Below, one piece after another: positions 1-9,452 of a stretch of 21,630 bases of DNA. Source of the stretch: Nemertoderma westbladi (Eukaryota; Xenacoelomorpha; Nemertodermatida; Nemertodermatidae); the NCBI GenBank assembly GCA_032718475.1, contig JAUCBJ010003161.1, positions 1-21,630 on the forward strand, written 5' to 3'. How positions within the stretch are numbered: position 1 is the first letter of the stretch; each line of letters starts with the position of its first letter. The notes under the pieces are model-generated. The model was not told where the DNA came from. It saw nothing but the letters and a program-made list of their open reading frames with translations, and did not search any database. The translations under genes and the position numbers were made by a program.

Positions 1-693
1 GGTCTTTTTATTAACTCCAGAAAGACCAAAATTCTGACAGTTAACTTTGAAAGTCCTCAGCAAGTCTCTGATCGGATGAGCATAAGCTCAAAGGATGGTA
101 TGCTTGAGCATGTGGACGACTTCTGTTACCTGGGATCATGGATCCGGAAGTCAGGTGAGGACCTTCGAATACGTAAGGGAAAGGCATGGGCAGCCTTGAA
201 TAGGCTTTCCAGGATTTGGAAGTCACCTAGAATTAATCGGAAACTTAAGGTCCGATTATTTAGAGCAGCAGTAGTTCCAGTACTCCTCTACGGGAGTCCA
301 TGCTGGGCTCTAACTGCTGAGGACACCAAATCTCTGGATGGCACATTCACAAGAATGCTACGCCGGGTACATTGTGTCAAGTACAATGCACACATCTCCA
401 ACCAGACACTATATAACATTGGAGGTGTCTCAATGGTTCCCCCAAGCTTGACACTAGAACAAAATCGCCTCCGCTTTGCAGGACATTGCTTTCGCCGTGA
501 GGACCAGCCAGTGCATAATCTTGTACTTTGGCAGCCTCATGGAGTAAATAAGCATGGTGGACAGCCCATGACTTTCTTGAGACGCATCTTAAAGGACACT
601 GGCCTTAAAGATGCGGATGATCTAGCAAATGTCATGGGTGATAGGGAGTTGTGGCGGTGCAATTTTGTTGACAAGCCGGCACAGCATTCTTAA
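1..693 (+). CDS. Non-LTR retrotransposon (RTE-like) reverse transcriptase, C-terminal part, 5' end outside window
   Basis: The frame is open from base 1 and ends at TAA 691-693, giving about 230 codons of the C-terminal end of a LINE ORF2-type protein that copies element RNA into DNA. The first residues read GLFINSRKTKIL, the last palm/thumb motif of many non-LTR RTs (GL.iN..KTK). Then come FCYLGSWI, the LLYGSPCWALT block with conserved Tyr-Gly and Trp, and the terminal RLRFAGHCFRRED motif followed by a Trp-Arg ending near the C-terminus. This order is known from RTE-like elements in invertebrates. An internal Met at 76 is not the start, because the homology runs upstream of it. No internal stop is visible, so the insertion may be young, but the 5' part lies outside the window and activity cannot be judged. 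Confidence 0.85.
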   Translation, partial: GLFINSRKTKILTVNFESPQQVSDRMSISSKDGMLEHVDDFCYLGSWIRKSGEDLRIRKGKAWAALNRLSRIWKSPRINRKLKVRLFRAAVVPVLLYGSPCWALTAEDTKSLDGTFTRMLRRVHCVKYNAHISNQTLYNIGGVSMVPPSLTLEQNRLRFAGHCFRREDQPVHNLVLWQPHGVNKHGGQPMTFLRRILKDTGLKDADDLANVMGDRELWRCNFVDKPAQHS

Positions 694-742
694 AAATGCA
701 GCTGCAATGCAGCATGCCGATCCTAGTAGTAGTAGTAGTACT
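694..742 (+). repeat. LINE 3' tail with (TAG)n microsatellite
   Basis: Short 3' UTR directly after the RT stop, rich in CAGCTGCAATGCAGCATGC-type sequence, ending in a TAG trinucleotide repeat at about 726-740. Short simple-repeat 3' tails instead of poly-A are typical of RTE-like LINEs. A partial copy of this tail recurs at 10952-10990, supporting its identity as the family's 3' end. Confidence 0.6.
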
Positions 743-2049
743 AATGTCCTGGAATATAGTGTCGTTTATTATTCAGGTACCTGCCCCCCCCCCCCCCCCC
801 CCTCCCCAAAAAAAATTTCTACAAAATCTTAATGATGAGATGACATGAAATTTGAAATAAAGATAGTTTCGCTCAACTCCTCGTGGGTGGGTGAGTCAGA
901 ATTAGAATTTTGCTCTCAATTTTTAGCTACGAGCGTTTAAAAAAAGGTGTCTCCGGCGTCCCGGCGGTATTTCACCAGCAGTTTCACACTGCAGTTAATC
1001 TTCAACCTTACAGTATAGTGATTTGTTGGTATTAGGGCTCAACAGAAGTCTGGAAGCTCCGACTTCGGTTCGGTTCGGGCCGGAGTTTGGCCATTCCGGT
1101 TCGGTTCGGCTTCTGCAGTGCAATTGATAATGCAGAGAAGCCCGGAGCAAAATGCAATTCCCGCAAGTAACTGTGTAAAGCCAGTACAGCAGTAAGCCCT
1201 TTCTGTTTTCTGTCTTTGGAACTTAGGACAGTCGTCCCCTGCAGATGCAGTCCACTTAGGCCGGATTTGCTAGCGGATTTAATCCCCAGAACCAACCAAA
1301 ATCTTCTAGCAGATTTGGCCCCCCCTTCGCTGATTTGGTCCCGCCAATAATTTCATTGTTTTGGTTATAAAAGCCCGCCCCTGAAACCTGTTCCTTTTCC
1401 TCAAAAGATAATGATGATATCGTTTATTTTTGTCCAGGGAGACTGAATCTGCTACCGGTTTTTGTCCCCTTAGACAAATCCGCAGTGGGTTAAATGTGAG
1501 TGAATAATATACCAAACCAATAAAGGACATAATTAGAAGAGTAAACAACAGGGGATGTATGTTGACAACCGAGTGAATCATAGTGATATGACTAAGAGTG
1601 TGAAGTAATAAGCAAATGAGGCGTGAGTATACAGTGTGACGACCAAACCCAATTAGATACTACATATTGATAAAGCTAAGAAGGTGCATTAATTATTGTA
1701 GAGGCTATAATACAGTAGGATCATAATGTATACATACAGTTTGAACGAAAGGGTAATTTTGGGAGTGTACATACAGTAGTTTAAGTGTTAAAATTAGAGC
1801 GGTCAGATGTTTAGTGATTATTGCCAATATTGCTGTATATTTAATGTGATGGTTTTAACATAGGATTTATTCTTGGGTGATGGAGTGATGGAGAGGGGTG
1901 GATTCTTGGATTTTCTACATTAAATGTGACTTCTTTCTATTACTCTTCTTACTAATGACGTAAACTTTCCCTATATCATTCATTATAGTGTATATTATTG
2001 TGTATTATTGGTGTTTACATTATCCGCACCGTACGTGCAATAACTCCTA
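743..2049. other. No recognisable gene; poly-C run and CGGTTCGG repeats
   Basis: Intergenic stretch. It holds a run of 19 C (784-802) and short repeats of CGGTTCGGTTCGG at about 1066-1080 and 1099-1110. From 1300 on it is AT-rich with no codon-like signal. The short reading frames on either strand have no recognisable motifs. A GAGGCGTGAGTATA sequence near 1618 resembles GAGACGTGAGTATA near 5929; this could be a trace of LTR ends flanking the decayed element between them, but the similarity does not extend further. Confidence 0.5.
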
Positions 2050-2304
2050 TTGGTGAGAATAGTAGTTATTGAACTAGTAGGTATCCAATATACATTGCAA
2101 GACAAACTGAATCTTCTTATTGATGATCTGCTTCTGGGTCTACTACATATCCTTGACTGCTACGAATTGTTCGACAGCAGGTTCCCTGAACAAAACCAGA
2201 GGCCTAGTGGGAAGGGAGGTAGATATTCAACCAGGGGGGAAGCACTCAAGAAACGGATGAGGGTCTTTCGATACTCTCACCCCCCATGACGAAAGATATC
2301 CCTT

Positions 2305-2406
2305 CAGTGACGTTTGCTGAAGTAGTTCCCTTACAGTGACATTTAATGTTACTAGTGACATTTACTGTCAGTGACATTTAATGGCAGGAGTGACATTTAC
2401 TGAAAG
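2305..2406 (+). repeat. Imperfect tandem repeat of GTGACATTTA(A/C)TG units
   Basis: About five copies of a GTGACATTTA core, with 16-29 bp spacing, at 2307, 2336, 2354, 2371 and 2390. The first copy is diverged (GTGACGTTTG). It is a small local minisatellite just upstream of the decayed coding region. Confidence 0.6.
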
Positions 2407-2501
2407 AATATATTCTTTCAAGGGCGTTGTTGACGTTCTCTTCGACCTCAACAATGATAGGAAGGCACCCTAAATAGTGGCAAACGCTGGGGAGACACCC
2501 A

Positions 2502-2789
2502 ATGAGAACCAAAGAAGGAGTTCAATGAACCCGAATGAAGACGGTACAACACCAAATGGATGTGGACGATCGCAATGAATCGAATCTACAATGATGAGTT
2601 GCAGTATGGCATCACAGATACCAGAACTGGTTACCAGAACAAGCGTATCGATTACAAACTGTAATACAAATGAACATGAATGAAATGGAAACAATCGTTT
2701 CGGGTGAGGGATGATTCAGGACTGGGAGACAGATACCCAGGACTCCACTCGATGGGTATCTAATCGCCGGCGCGGTCGGTGTGATGTAA
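2502..2789 (+). pseudogene. Possible upstream coding piece of the decayed Gag-like element
   Basis: One frame reads through 288 bp as plausible protein (for example VAVWHHRYQNWLPEQAYRLQ and TGRQIPRTPLDGYLIAGAV) broken by four stops, all TGA (2526, 2592, 2595, 2712), before a TAA at 2787-2789. Protein-like composition with TGA-only interruptions matches the larger pseudogene downstream, so it may be the N-terminal portion of the same product. I recognise no domain here. It could also be a chance frame. Confidence 0.28.
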
Positions 2790-2924
2790 GATCGAGGACT
2801 TGATCCAAATGGAGATGCCAGCGATACCTTATGGGGCTGCTAGTGCATGGACAGCGTGGTGTTCGAGTAAGACCAGACCTCTCTTCCCAGGCACCAGCAG
2901 GAAGTCCCTAACTGTGGGTGTTGA

Positions 2925-2937
2925 GGGGGGGGGGGGG
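2925..2937 (+). repeat. Poly-G run (13 G)
   Basis: Homopolymer of 13 G, one of several long G/C homopolymers in the window. Confidence 0.9.
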
Positions 2938-3036
2938 TGGTTGCAATCCGACCTTCGCTTCCCAGAGACTCTGACTCCATTTGTGGAGTGAGCCTATCTC
3001 CTACAACTAAGGAACTGTCAACTACACGATCCTATA

Positions 3037-3074
3037 TAGTGGTAATAAAGAAACTTAGTGGTAATAAAGAAACT
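3037..3074 (+). repeat. Perfect 19-bp tandem duplication
   Basis: TAGTGGTAATAAAGAAACT occurs twice head to tail (3037-3055 and 3056-3074). It is flanked by two copies of CCTATATAGTG (3031-3041 and 3091-3101); a third copy lies at 5621-5631 past the end of the decayed coding region. Confidence 0.85.
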
Positions 3075-3076
3075 CA

Positions 3077-4215
3077 TTGATAGAAGAGGCCCTATATAGT
3101 GGCATAAAGGATTCAGCGATGCATTTATCCAAGCCAGTAACAATAGTTAAACATGATGGAATCACAGCATTACAGTTCTGGATAGTGCACAAGGCGATAA
3201 TTACGACCATGTATGGAACGCTGCAGTTAAAGAAACTGGTGGATGCGAGGATGCATCTACACTTAAACCAAGAAGAGACACCAAAGAACCCAATGGTTAA
3301 ACAGTAGAAGGCATTCAAGAAAAGAGTTAAAGAAACAGGTATCCTCTTGATGGATATGGAAGGCGATCTTGGATGTGCATGCTTCCTACATGGATCTAAT
3401 CTGGATGGGGATGTTTATATCATTGATATGACTAGGAAAATTCACATAGATAAAACGAAGGAGATAGATCAGCTACCAGACGAGGTACGAAACCTGATAT
3501 TAGATAGGATGAACATATTATATGGATCAGACGTAACAAAGGACATTAATGAGTCTATGAGCGGATACATAGGCGCGACGCTAGATCAAGTCTTGTGTCT
3601 AGTGTTGATGGAATCGCTAGGATCATTACATGGGATAGGGATGATCGAGCGAATGCAGCATACTTCAACAGGAAGTATCACTATCGTACTAGGACTACAT
3701 GACCATAAACCTCTGTACTGGAGAAAGTATAAAGCAAAATACCCAGAAATGATGTTGGTAGTGGACGACTTTGCAAACAAGAGTCCGAAGCCGTGGAAGA
3801 AATGGTGTTGGATGAAAGGTGACTTAACAGAAATCCAACAGGAGTATATCATACAGGAAGATATACGCCACTGATTTCTTATGTCTATTCATGGGGTATA
3901 TTATTGGGAAGGAACTGCAAGTTTTGTAAGACTGGAAGAATGGTAATGACAATGAGGGAAGCCTTAATAGTGGCTACTAAACCGTTATAGGGAAGTGGAA
4001 ACGTCATAGCATATGACACGGATGATTTACACTTCAATGTATTAGACAACAAGGAACTAAATAATCCTGCGGACAGAACAGCAAACTGTCTGGGTAAAGT
4101 GAGCAGCAGTTTGGGGATGTCTAGCCTGCAGTGCGAGATGCAGCTCAGCAATTTCCAAATCATGAACAGCAACGAGGACGAAATGATACTTCGTAAACTT
4201 TCATTGCTATCCTAA
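3077..4215 (+). pseudogene. Decayed Gag-like element protein, N-terminal/middle part with exonuclease-like segment
   Basis: Frame 2 is open from 3077 to TGA 3872 with a single internal stop (TAG 3305), about 265 codons. It resumes after a frameshift near 3940 and runs to TAA 4213 with one TAG (3988). Visible blocks: GILLMDMEGDLG (Asp-x-Glu), then DVYIIDMTRK, then LPDEVRNLILDRMNILYGSD ending in an Asp-rich VTKDI. This order resembles motifs I and II of DEDD 3'-5' exonucleases of the EXD1/Egalitarian kind (D.E, then VY..D, then an Asp near K..G...D). I cannot see a convincing third motif, so this is a tentative reading. Neighbouring frames continue to the zinc knuckles at 5074-5175, suggesting one large protein, probably of a retroelement. 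No reverse transcriptase or integrase is visible nearby. Confidence 0.4.
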
Positions 4216-4295
4216 CAACGACGATATAGATAGACAGACATAACAAACAACAGGTACCGGGACTGATAGAAAAGGAGATTGGATGGCCACTGGAT

Positions 4296-4846
4296 TTGAG
4301 CCCATTGAAAGAAAGCCTCAAACGAATGAGGATAATGGAAACTGAACAACACACAATGAGAGAAAGTGCAGAAAGGATCCAAAGGGAGGATGATGAGAAT
4401 AAAATAATCGAGAAAGACAAGTATTGGGATTATAAAGTGGCTCTAAAAAATGGCATGGGATCGAGTCTTGACTCGGACGAGAAATCAATACTACTACGAA
4501 GTCGATCACCTACTCCAAAGGATTGGTGATGAGCGCGATCAGCACGGATGTTGTGTGGAACGAGCCGAGCGCTAGAGCGACAATGAATAGTCGAACCAAT
4601 GCGATATCACAGCAGAATATTGGATTATGGGATGAGAGACCTTGGAAAAGGTATCACAGTGTGATAAGTATTATACCACGAGGGTACGTCATCAGAGAAT
4701 TCCGATTTATATTGGAAGAAAACCTGGACCAAGAGATTACTTGGAAGGATGATATGGCGAGTCATACTGCAAAGAGAAATATGGTATATTGGAACAAACT
4801 GTCATGGATTTATTACATAAAGGTAAAGAAAGCCAAAGGAAGTTGA
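4296..4846 (+). pseudogene. Decayed Gag-like element, charged middle segment in two frames
   Basis: Frame 3 (4296-4526) reads a very charged, possibly coiled-coil stretch (ESLKRMRIMETEQHTMRES onward, then DENKIIEKDKYWDYKVALKN). Its TGA stop lies in the overlap with frame 2 (4523-4846), which carries protein-like sequence with Trp-rich and acidic blocks (ILEENLDQEITWKDDM). Each frame hands over to the next within a few bases, as expected of one ancient ORF broken by small indels. No domain is recognised. It connects the exonuclease-like segment to the zinc-knuckle segment. Confidence 0.35.
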
Positions 4847-5541
4847 TGGAACAAGAAGTCATAAATCAGCAACAGTTAGAAGTGGCTCTAACAGTAGCCC
4901 AGGATACGTGACACAAGGGGCTGATGTATCTAAGAATCACAAAACCAAAGAAGACAGGAGATCCGAGGGAACATTGGATGGATCAGAGATATATTAACCC
5001 AGGATATGGATTTTGTGAGAGTTTATATCATGTGAAAATAGCTTGTATATCTACGGAAACAAGGGTGACGCAATGCATATATTGCGGCTGATATGATCAC
5101 TTGTTAGCGGCATGCAACTGGTTAAACACGCAGTGCATGGTATGTGGATTTAGAGGACACACATGATCTGAGTGTCATGAAAGGAATTCGGATGAATGGC
5201 TAACGAGGTTCGAATCTTATGCAGCAGGAGGAAAGATTACGTATAGTAGGAACATCAGACCCGGCATACACCTTGAATTCTACTTTTTTTTACAGAAGAA
5301 CAGGCGCGATACATATGAAGAAACAGAACAAACTTCACGAGTCACGAATTGATGGTATGGTAGCTTCAGCGTAAGTTACCCTGGAGAGAGTCCAGAACGA
5401 AATCACATAGGCAGGAATCACGGGATTAGACGATCTCAGACGATGGCTATTACGGAATGTATCAAGCGCATATACGAAAATGGCCAAGTGAGCGAGAAAG
5501 ACTTGGAAGAGATACCATTCAAGAAACAGAGAAGATACTAA
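4846..5541 (+). pseudogene. Gag-like C-terminal part with two CCHC zinc knuckles (nucleocapsid-like)
   Basis: Frame 1 runs from an ATG at 4846 to TAA 5539-5541 (about 231 codons) interrupted only by four TGA codons (4909, 5089, 5164, 5350). Two CX2CX4HX4C zinc knuckles are clear: Cys codons at 5074 and 5083, His 5098, Cys 5113; then Cys 5134 and 5143, His 5158, Cys 5173. The spacing within each is exact and the linker is six residues (NWLNTQ). Such tandem knuckles bind nucleic acid in retroelement Gag proteins. Each knuckle carries one TGA where an Arg codon CGA would fit, so the gene is dead. After the knuckles comes a WLTRFESYAAGG segment and a charged tail. It is a pseudogene of a retroelement Gag-like protein; the exact clade is not assigned. 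Confidence 0.6.
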
Positions 5542-6042
5542 GACTTCATAATGCAATGAGTTCCTATTGTAGTGAAAGTGGGATAAATTAGCCGATTTAT
5601 ACTTAGATAAGTAAGATGTTCCTATATAGTGAATGATAGTTTAGGTAGAAAAATAAATCCTTTATAGCGATATAAACTGGTTGATTATAATAACGGAAGA
5701 TAAATTACATATATTGGACATTTATATGACTCTAGGCATATTATTACTTTACAGGACTATAAAATAACTTTGTTAATTTCCAGGTAATTATTCCAGTTTA
5801 TTTTCTTAACCATATTATTTTCAGTTATTGGGAAACAGATAAGTGAGTATAAAGTAATAAAATTGAGAGAATAAAAGATTATTTGAGGAAGGTAAGTAAA
5901 TCATCGAGGGGGAGCATTTAACTCAGGAGACGTGAGTATATGAGTATAAGTGAAGTGAGCATTATTAGATCATAAGTTTAGGCTAAAATGGGGAAATTAT
6001 TAGATTGGTTTGGCATTACTTTTGTTGTCAGCAAGCTGACGA
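5542..6042. other. AT-rich tail of the decayed element, no gene
   Basis: No ORF of note. It contains a third CCTATATAGTG copy (5621-5631) and a purine run GAGGGGGAG at about 5905-5913 followed by a CATTTAACTC sequence. The purine run could be a polypurine tract before a 3' LTR, but no matching 5' LTR is convincing, so I do not call one. Confidence 0.3.
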
Positions 6043-6059
6043 GGGGGGGGGGGGGGGGG
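6043..6059 (+). repeat. Poly-G run (17 G)
   Basis: Homopolymer of 17 G directly upstream of the MITE at 6073. Confidence 0.9.
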
Positions 6060-6072
6060 TGTGAGTGAATAA

Positions 6073-6267
6073 GGCCGCGTTCACACTACCGAGTCAAAGT
6101 CAAAGTTAAAGTCAAAATGTAAAAAAAATGACAGGAAATTAATTTATTTCTAGAATGCCCTTATGTGTTATATTAGGCCTATATAATGTATTATTATTTA
6201 TTATTGCTAGCTAGCTATATTTATTTTATTTTGACTTTGAATTTGACTCGGTAGTGTGAACGCGGCC
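6073..6267. mobile_element. MITE with TAA target-site duplication, PIF/Harbinger-like
   Basis: A 195-bp element with terminal inverted repeats beginning GGCCGCGTTCACACTACCGA at the left and its exact reverse complement at the right; the perfect match extends 26 bp, then continues imperfectly through AGTCAAAG-type pentamer repeats. It is flanked on both sides by TAA (6070-6072 and 6268-6270). A 3-bp TAA/TTA duplication with TIRs starting GG is the known signature of PIF/Harbinger elements. The interior is AT-rich without an ORF, so it is non-autonomous. The clean ends and duplication suggest a fairly recent insertion. Confidence 0.85.
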
Positions 6268-6270
6268 TAA

Positions 6271-6564
6271 GGCAGTTATTTTTTATGACACCTTTTTTTT
6301 ACTCTTTTTACCCCTAATTTTTAGAATTACTTTTATGACCCCTTTTATTGATCTTTATGACGCCCTTTTTTTTCCAACATTCATACTGTACTGAATCTAC
6401 ATCCAGGCTGTTATTCACACAGTAAACGAATGAATAAAATCAAATACAAATTACGAAATTACAAATTACATTCAAACATTACAAAATACAATTAAATTAA
6501 ATCAACTCTGTAACCTTAACATGCACACAAGATGGCATCTGGGCATGTAAAAAGCTATAAGGTA
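6271..6564. other. No gene; T-rich and ATTAC-rich low-complexity DNA
   Basis: Begins with repeats of a TTTATGAC(A/C)CCTTTTTTT type sequence (6294-6375) and continues with ACAAATTAC-like low complexity (6445-6500). No reading frame or motif is recognised. Confidence 0.5.
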
Positions 6565-6729
6565 TTTTCTAACCAAAACAATAATCGATCACGATCACTT
6601 TACCAATTAAGGGAAAGGAGCAGGTTACAGTGGCGGGCTTTTCTAACCAAAACAATAAACGATCACCTTAACAATTGATAGAAAGGAGTAGGTTACAGAG
6701 GCGGGTTTTTCTAACCAAAACAATAAACG
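6565..6729 (+). repeat. Tandem repeat of about 68-74 bp, 2.3 copies
   Basis: TTTTCTAACCAAAACAATAA recurs at 6565, 6639 and 6707. Between them are matching segments (TTACCAATTAAGGGAAAGGAG and CTTAACAATTGATAGAAAGG types, then AGGTTACAG.GGCGGG). It ends where the minus-strand Gag relic begins. Confidence 0.85.
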
Positions 6730-8030
6730 TTACAAAGTTAGTTGCTGGATACCTAGTTGAAGGGGCACTACGGTTATACAGTAGTTATACGGTTGTACTG
6801 TGTCTGCTACCAGTGTTGTTACTTTAGGTGGAGGACATTGTTGGGGTGGTTGTTTACCTACTGATTTATCGTGTTTATCTTGGTATTTATAGGAGTGCTT
6901 ATCATCAGGGTAAGATATTTTGAATACAGGGTCATTCTGTATTCTTGCTCTCTGCGCAATGTACTCAACCATCTCAAACAAATTTGGTTCCCTTAGGTTG
7001 TCAGAACGAATGGAATCTGCTTTCTTGCGCCAGCCCAACTGGCACCATTGTGAAGTGTTTCCTATAATGCGATGCATATTAACCATTGTGTGCAATTCTT
7101 CTGGGCGTTGTAAATGCTGCAATAGATTAATAGAGTAGTTTAATTAGTCAGAGTATTCACGCAAACTGGCTTGCTGCCATCCTTGTTGTATTGATCAATT
7201 CATTGACTGTGGCTTCAATGATAAGCGTAGCATGACCATAACGCTCCCTGAGAATCTGCAATGCCTTTAGCATAACTTCCTGAAAGCCCTTCATAACCTT
7301 CAATGAGTTGCTTCGGGGGCAAGTGAGATATTGTAGTAACATTGACAATTTCTCTGAATCTGGCAAGTTCTTAACGTGAATTTGGTCGTAAAAATTTTGC
7401 AGAAAACTAATGAATTTGGTGGGATTACCATCAAACTTTGTTGGAACAAGTTGAGGTATACTAAGACGGAAGACGCATGGTTACATTCTCTAGAAGACAG
7501 TTCGTTGCTTGATGTGCTTGGTCTAAAATTGACTGGCTTGTAGATTTTATTGCATTAGTTTGCAAATTATCTATCTGAAAGACTCGAGCAAATGTAGCAT
7601 CTGGGCTGTCGTCATCCCCAAGATTTGTTCTAGAATGGATCATAGGTGCTGGATTACATGGTGGATGATTAAATGTATTGTCAATATACTCTTGAGATAC
7701 CATTTGGTTGATCCAGTTAGAACCTGATAGGTCAGCTGCACAAGATGTTTGCACAGATTGGGGCACCTTTTGCACATGTGACAATTGTGTCGTGCTGCTA
7801 TTGGTTGCTCGAAAAGGTTTTGGCTGAGGTGGGATATGTGAAGCTGATGTATTGTTCGGGTATATTGCATTAATATTGGAAAAATTGTATGCATCTGTAT
7901 TGCAGCTATTCATGTCTGCATAAGACTTGGGTAGTGATATTTGTTGCTGTTGGTATGGTGCTGGTGCAGGAAACTGGAGAATTGTGCCATGAGGATTTAC
8001 CATTCGGTAAAATGCATGTAGGTGGTTCAA
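6730..8030 (-). pseudogene. BEL/Pao-like retrotransposon Gag (DUF1759-type), frameshifted
   Basis: Reading down the minus strand: a 189-residue frame (8030-7461) starts at a Met and is rich in Gln, Asn and Pro. A second frame from about 7455 to 7157 contains LSIPQLVPTKFDGNPTKF, then LPDSEKLSMLLQYL and ALQILRERYGHA; a third (about 7190-6730, one TAA at 7144-7146) contains WCQLGWRKKADSIR and EMVEYIAQRARIQNDPVF. The order FDG-P, ekl-LL, L-ERYG, then W-r-A and fl...A...DP.F is that of DUF1759, the Gag core of BEL/Pao elements that assembles the particle. At least two frameshifts and a stop show that it is dead. No zinc knuckle, protease or RT follows before 6729, so it is also truncated. Assignment to BEL/Pao rests on remembered family pattern, not on a search. 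Confidence 0.6.
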
Positions 8031-8520
8031 ACAAATGGTAAATCCATTAACTCATGGCACATTTCTCCAGTTCCTAACAGTAAAACATAAAGTACAGCGC
8101 GTAAACTAAGAAATCAATAGGCCCCTAGGTAATAATATGCAGCCAGGTAGGACGTATTGCTCCGAGAATTGCAGATTTGAGACAGTCCGCAAATAACGGG
8201 ATTTTCGGGGTATCTTTCAACTTCACATCCGTTACAGTACGGTAAGAAGAATCATTCATTAATGATATGCTAGCCTCGAATGAGTGAGAGGCTGCAGGCT
8301 GCAGTATTTATAGAGAATGGAGGCTACTGTCGTGGTTGTCATGGTGAGTCGGGTTATGACCTCTGGCTGTCAAATAGATGACAGCCAATATGAATGTTGA
8401 ATATACCAGAATGGACAATGAAGTGATAATAAGAGAAATACTGATATGAAAGAAGTATTCTCACCACGACAATCACTTCAGAGCAATGTTCAACCAATCA
8501 GAGCACAGTAAACTAATAAA
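8031..8520. other. No gene; upstream flank of the Gag relic with a small hairpin
   Basis: No ORF or recognised motif. A perfect 9-bp stem TGGCTGTCA (8364-8372) pairs with TGACAGCCA (8379-8387) across a 6-nt loop. It may include decayed 5' leader or LTR of the minus-strand Gag element, but I see no second LTR to prove it. Confidence 0.4.
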
Positions 8521-8528
8521 TGGGTGTC

Positions 8529-9452
8529 GTCGCGTTACGGCTAATGTCGCGTTATGGCTAATTTTTTGAGAGATTAGCCATAACGCGACTTTCAAAGTCG
8601 CGTTACGGCTACTCTAAAAGTCGCGTTACGGCTAATTGTCGCGTTACGGCTAATCTATTGTCTTGGTTTTACAAAGGAAATCATTATCAATATTATTCTA
8701 TGGTGTTTACGTACAGATGAGGTCCGAAAAATGTAATCAAATAATGTTTTACAGCATGGGAGTCTCCGGGGGGGGGGGGGGGGGGATTTTACCATCTTTC
8801 ATACTATATGTTCTTCGACAACCTCACATTCAATATAATATTGTATTCTATGGTATTCTTAGTCACAGCCTCAAGCACAGGTACCGATTACAGCCAATAA
8901 TAGCAGCCAAAGAAGCAATGAGTGGTGTTGTGGAACATATTCCCTACTTTATATCGATGTTGTTAACCAACGCCTGGCTCGCTACCTGGGCCATATCGCG
9001 CTCTGTTTGGGAACTGACATAAGCAGGCAATGGCCGTCCTTCCAGCCGCCGATCACCCAGCTGCATTGGGAGGGGGTGGTGATCCCGACTGGCATGTTGG
9101 TGTAGTGAACCACCCCTTCGCGGCTGAACTATTTCTTCCCAACCCAACCCCGACCACCCCTTCGTGGTCGAACCAATTCCAACCCACCCCACCACCGAAC
9201 CAAATGCCATACGCGGACGATGACTGGCTAATTCAAGACATTTCTTAGTTCAGATTATTAGTTTTAGATACTTTTGATTTGATTATTATAATGATAAATT
9301 CAAAGTGCAATATTTCGGCAAAATACTGATACAGGTATACTTTCGACCAATTTACCTATATGGTACTGTGTACTGTGGTACTAATGCAACAAAAATAATA
9401 CAATAATTAAAGTTTTTTTAGTTTAAATCCGTAACGCGACATTAGCCGTACC
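8529..9452. repeat. Fold-back unit built from a 17-bp motif GTCGCGTTACGGCTAAT
   Basis: Direct copies at 8529-8545, 8546-8562 (one change), 8597-8612, 8620-8636 and 8638-8654; an inverted copy at 8573-8589. A second inverted block at 9429-9452 reads CCGTAACGCGACATTAGCCG, the reverse complement of the junction of copies 1 and 2. So a cluster of motif copies on the left is mirrored by a shorter block about 800 bp away, resembling the ends of a fold-back element. No target duplication was found. The interior is described separately. Confidence 0.65.
8655..9428. other. Interior of the fold-back unit; no recognised gene, poly-G run, hairpin
   Basis: Contains 18 G at 8768-8785 and a C-rich segment (9108-9200) with two related ACCACCCCTTCG(C/T)GG repeats. 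The second forms a GACCAC/GTGGTC hairpin. Short frames on both strands (for instance 8944-9210 minus, 9030-9248 plus) show no known domain. From 9250 the DNA is AT-rich. Confidence 0.4.

Noticed and set aside
4846-5541. TGA read as selenocysteine or by an altered code
   Set aside because: The same region also has frameshifts and TAG/TAA stops, and TGA fits decayed CGA codons; simple pseudogene decay explains it.
1600-6000. Pair of LTRs around the Gag-like pseudogene
   Set aside because: Only a short GAG(G/A)CGTGAGTATA similarity near 1618 and 5929 was seen; it does not extend, so LTRs are not supported.
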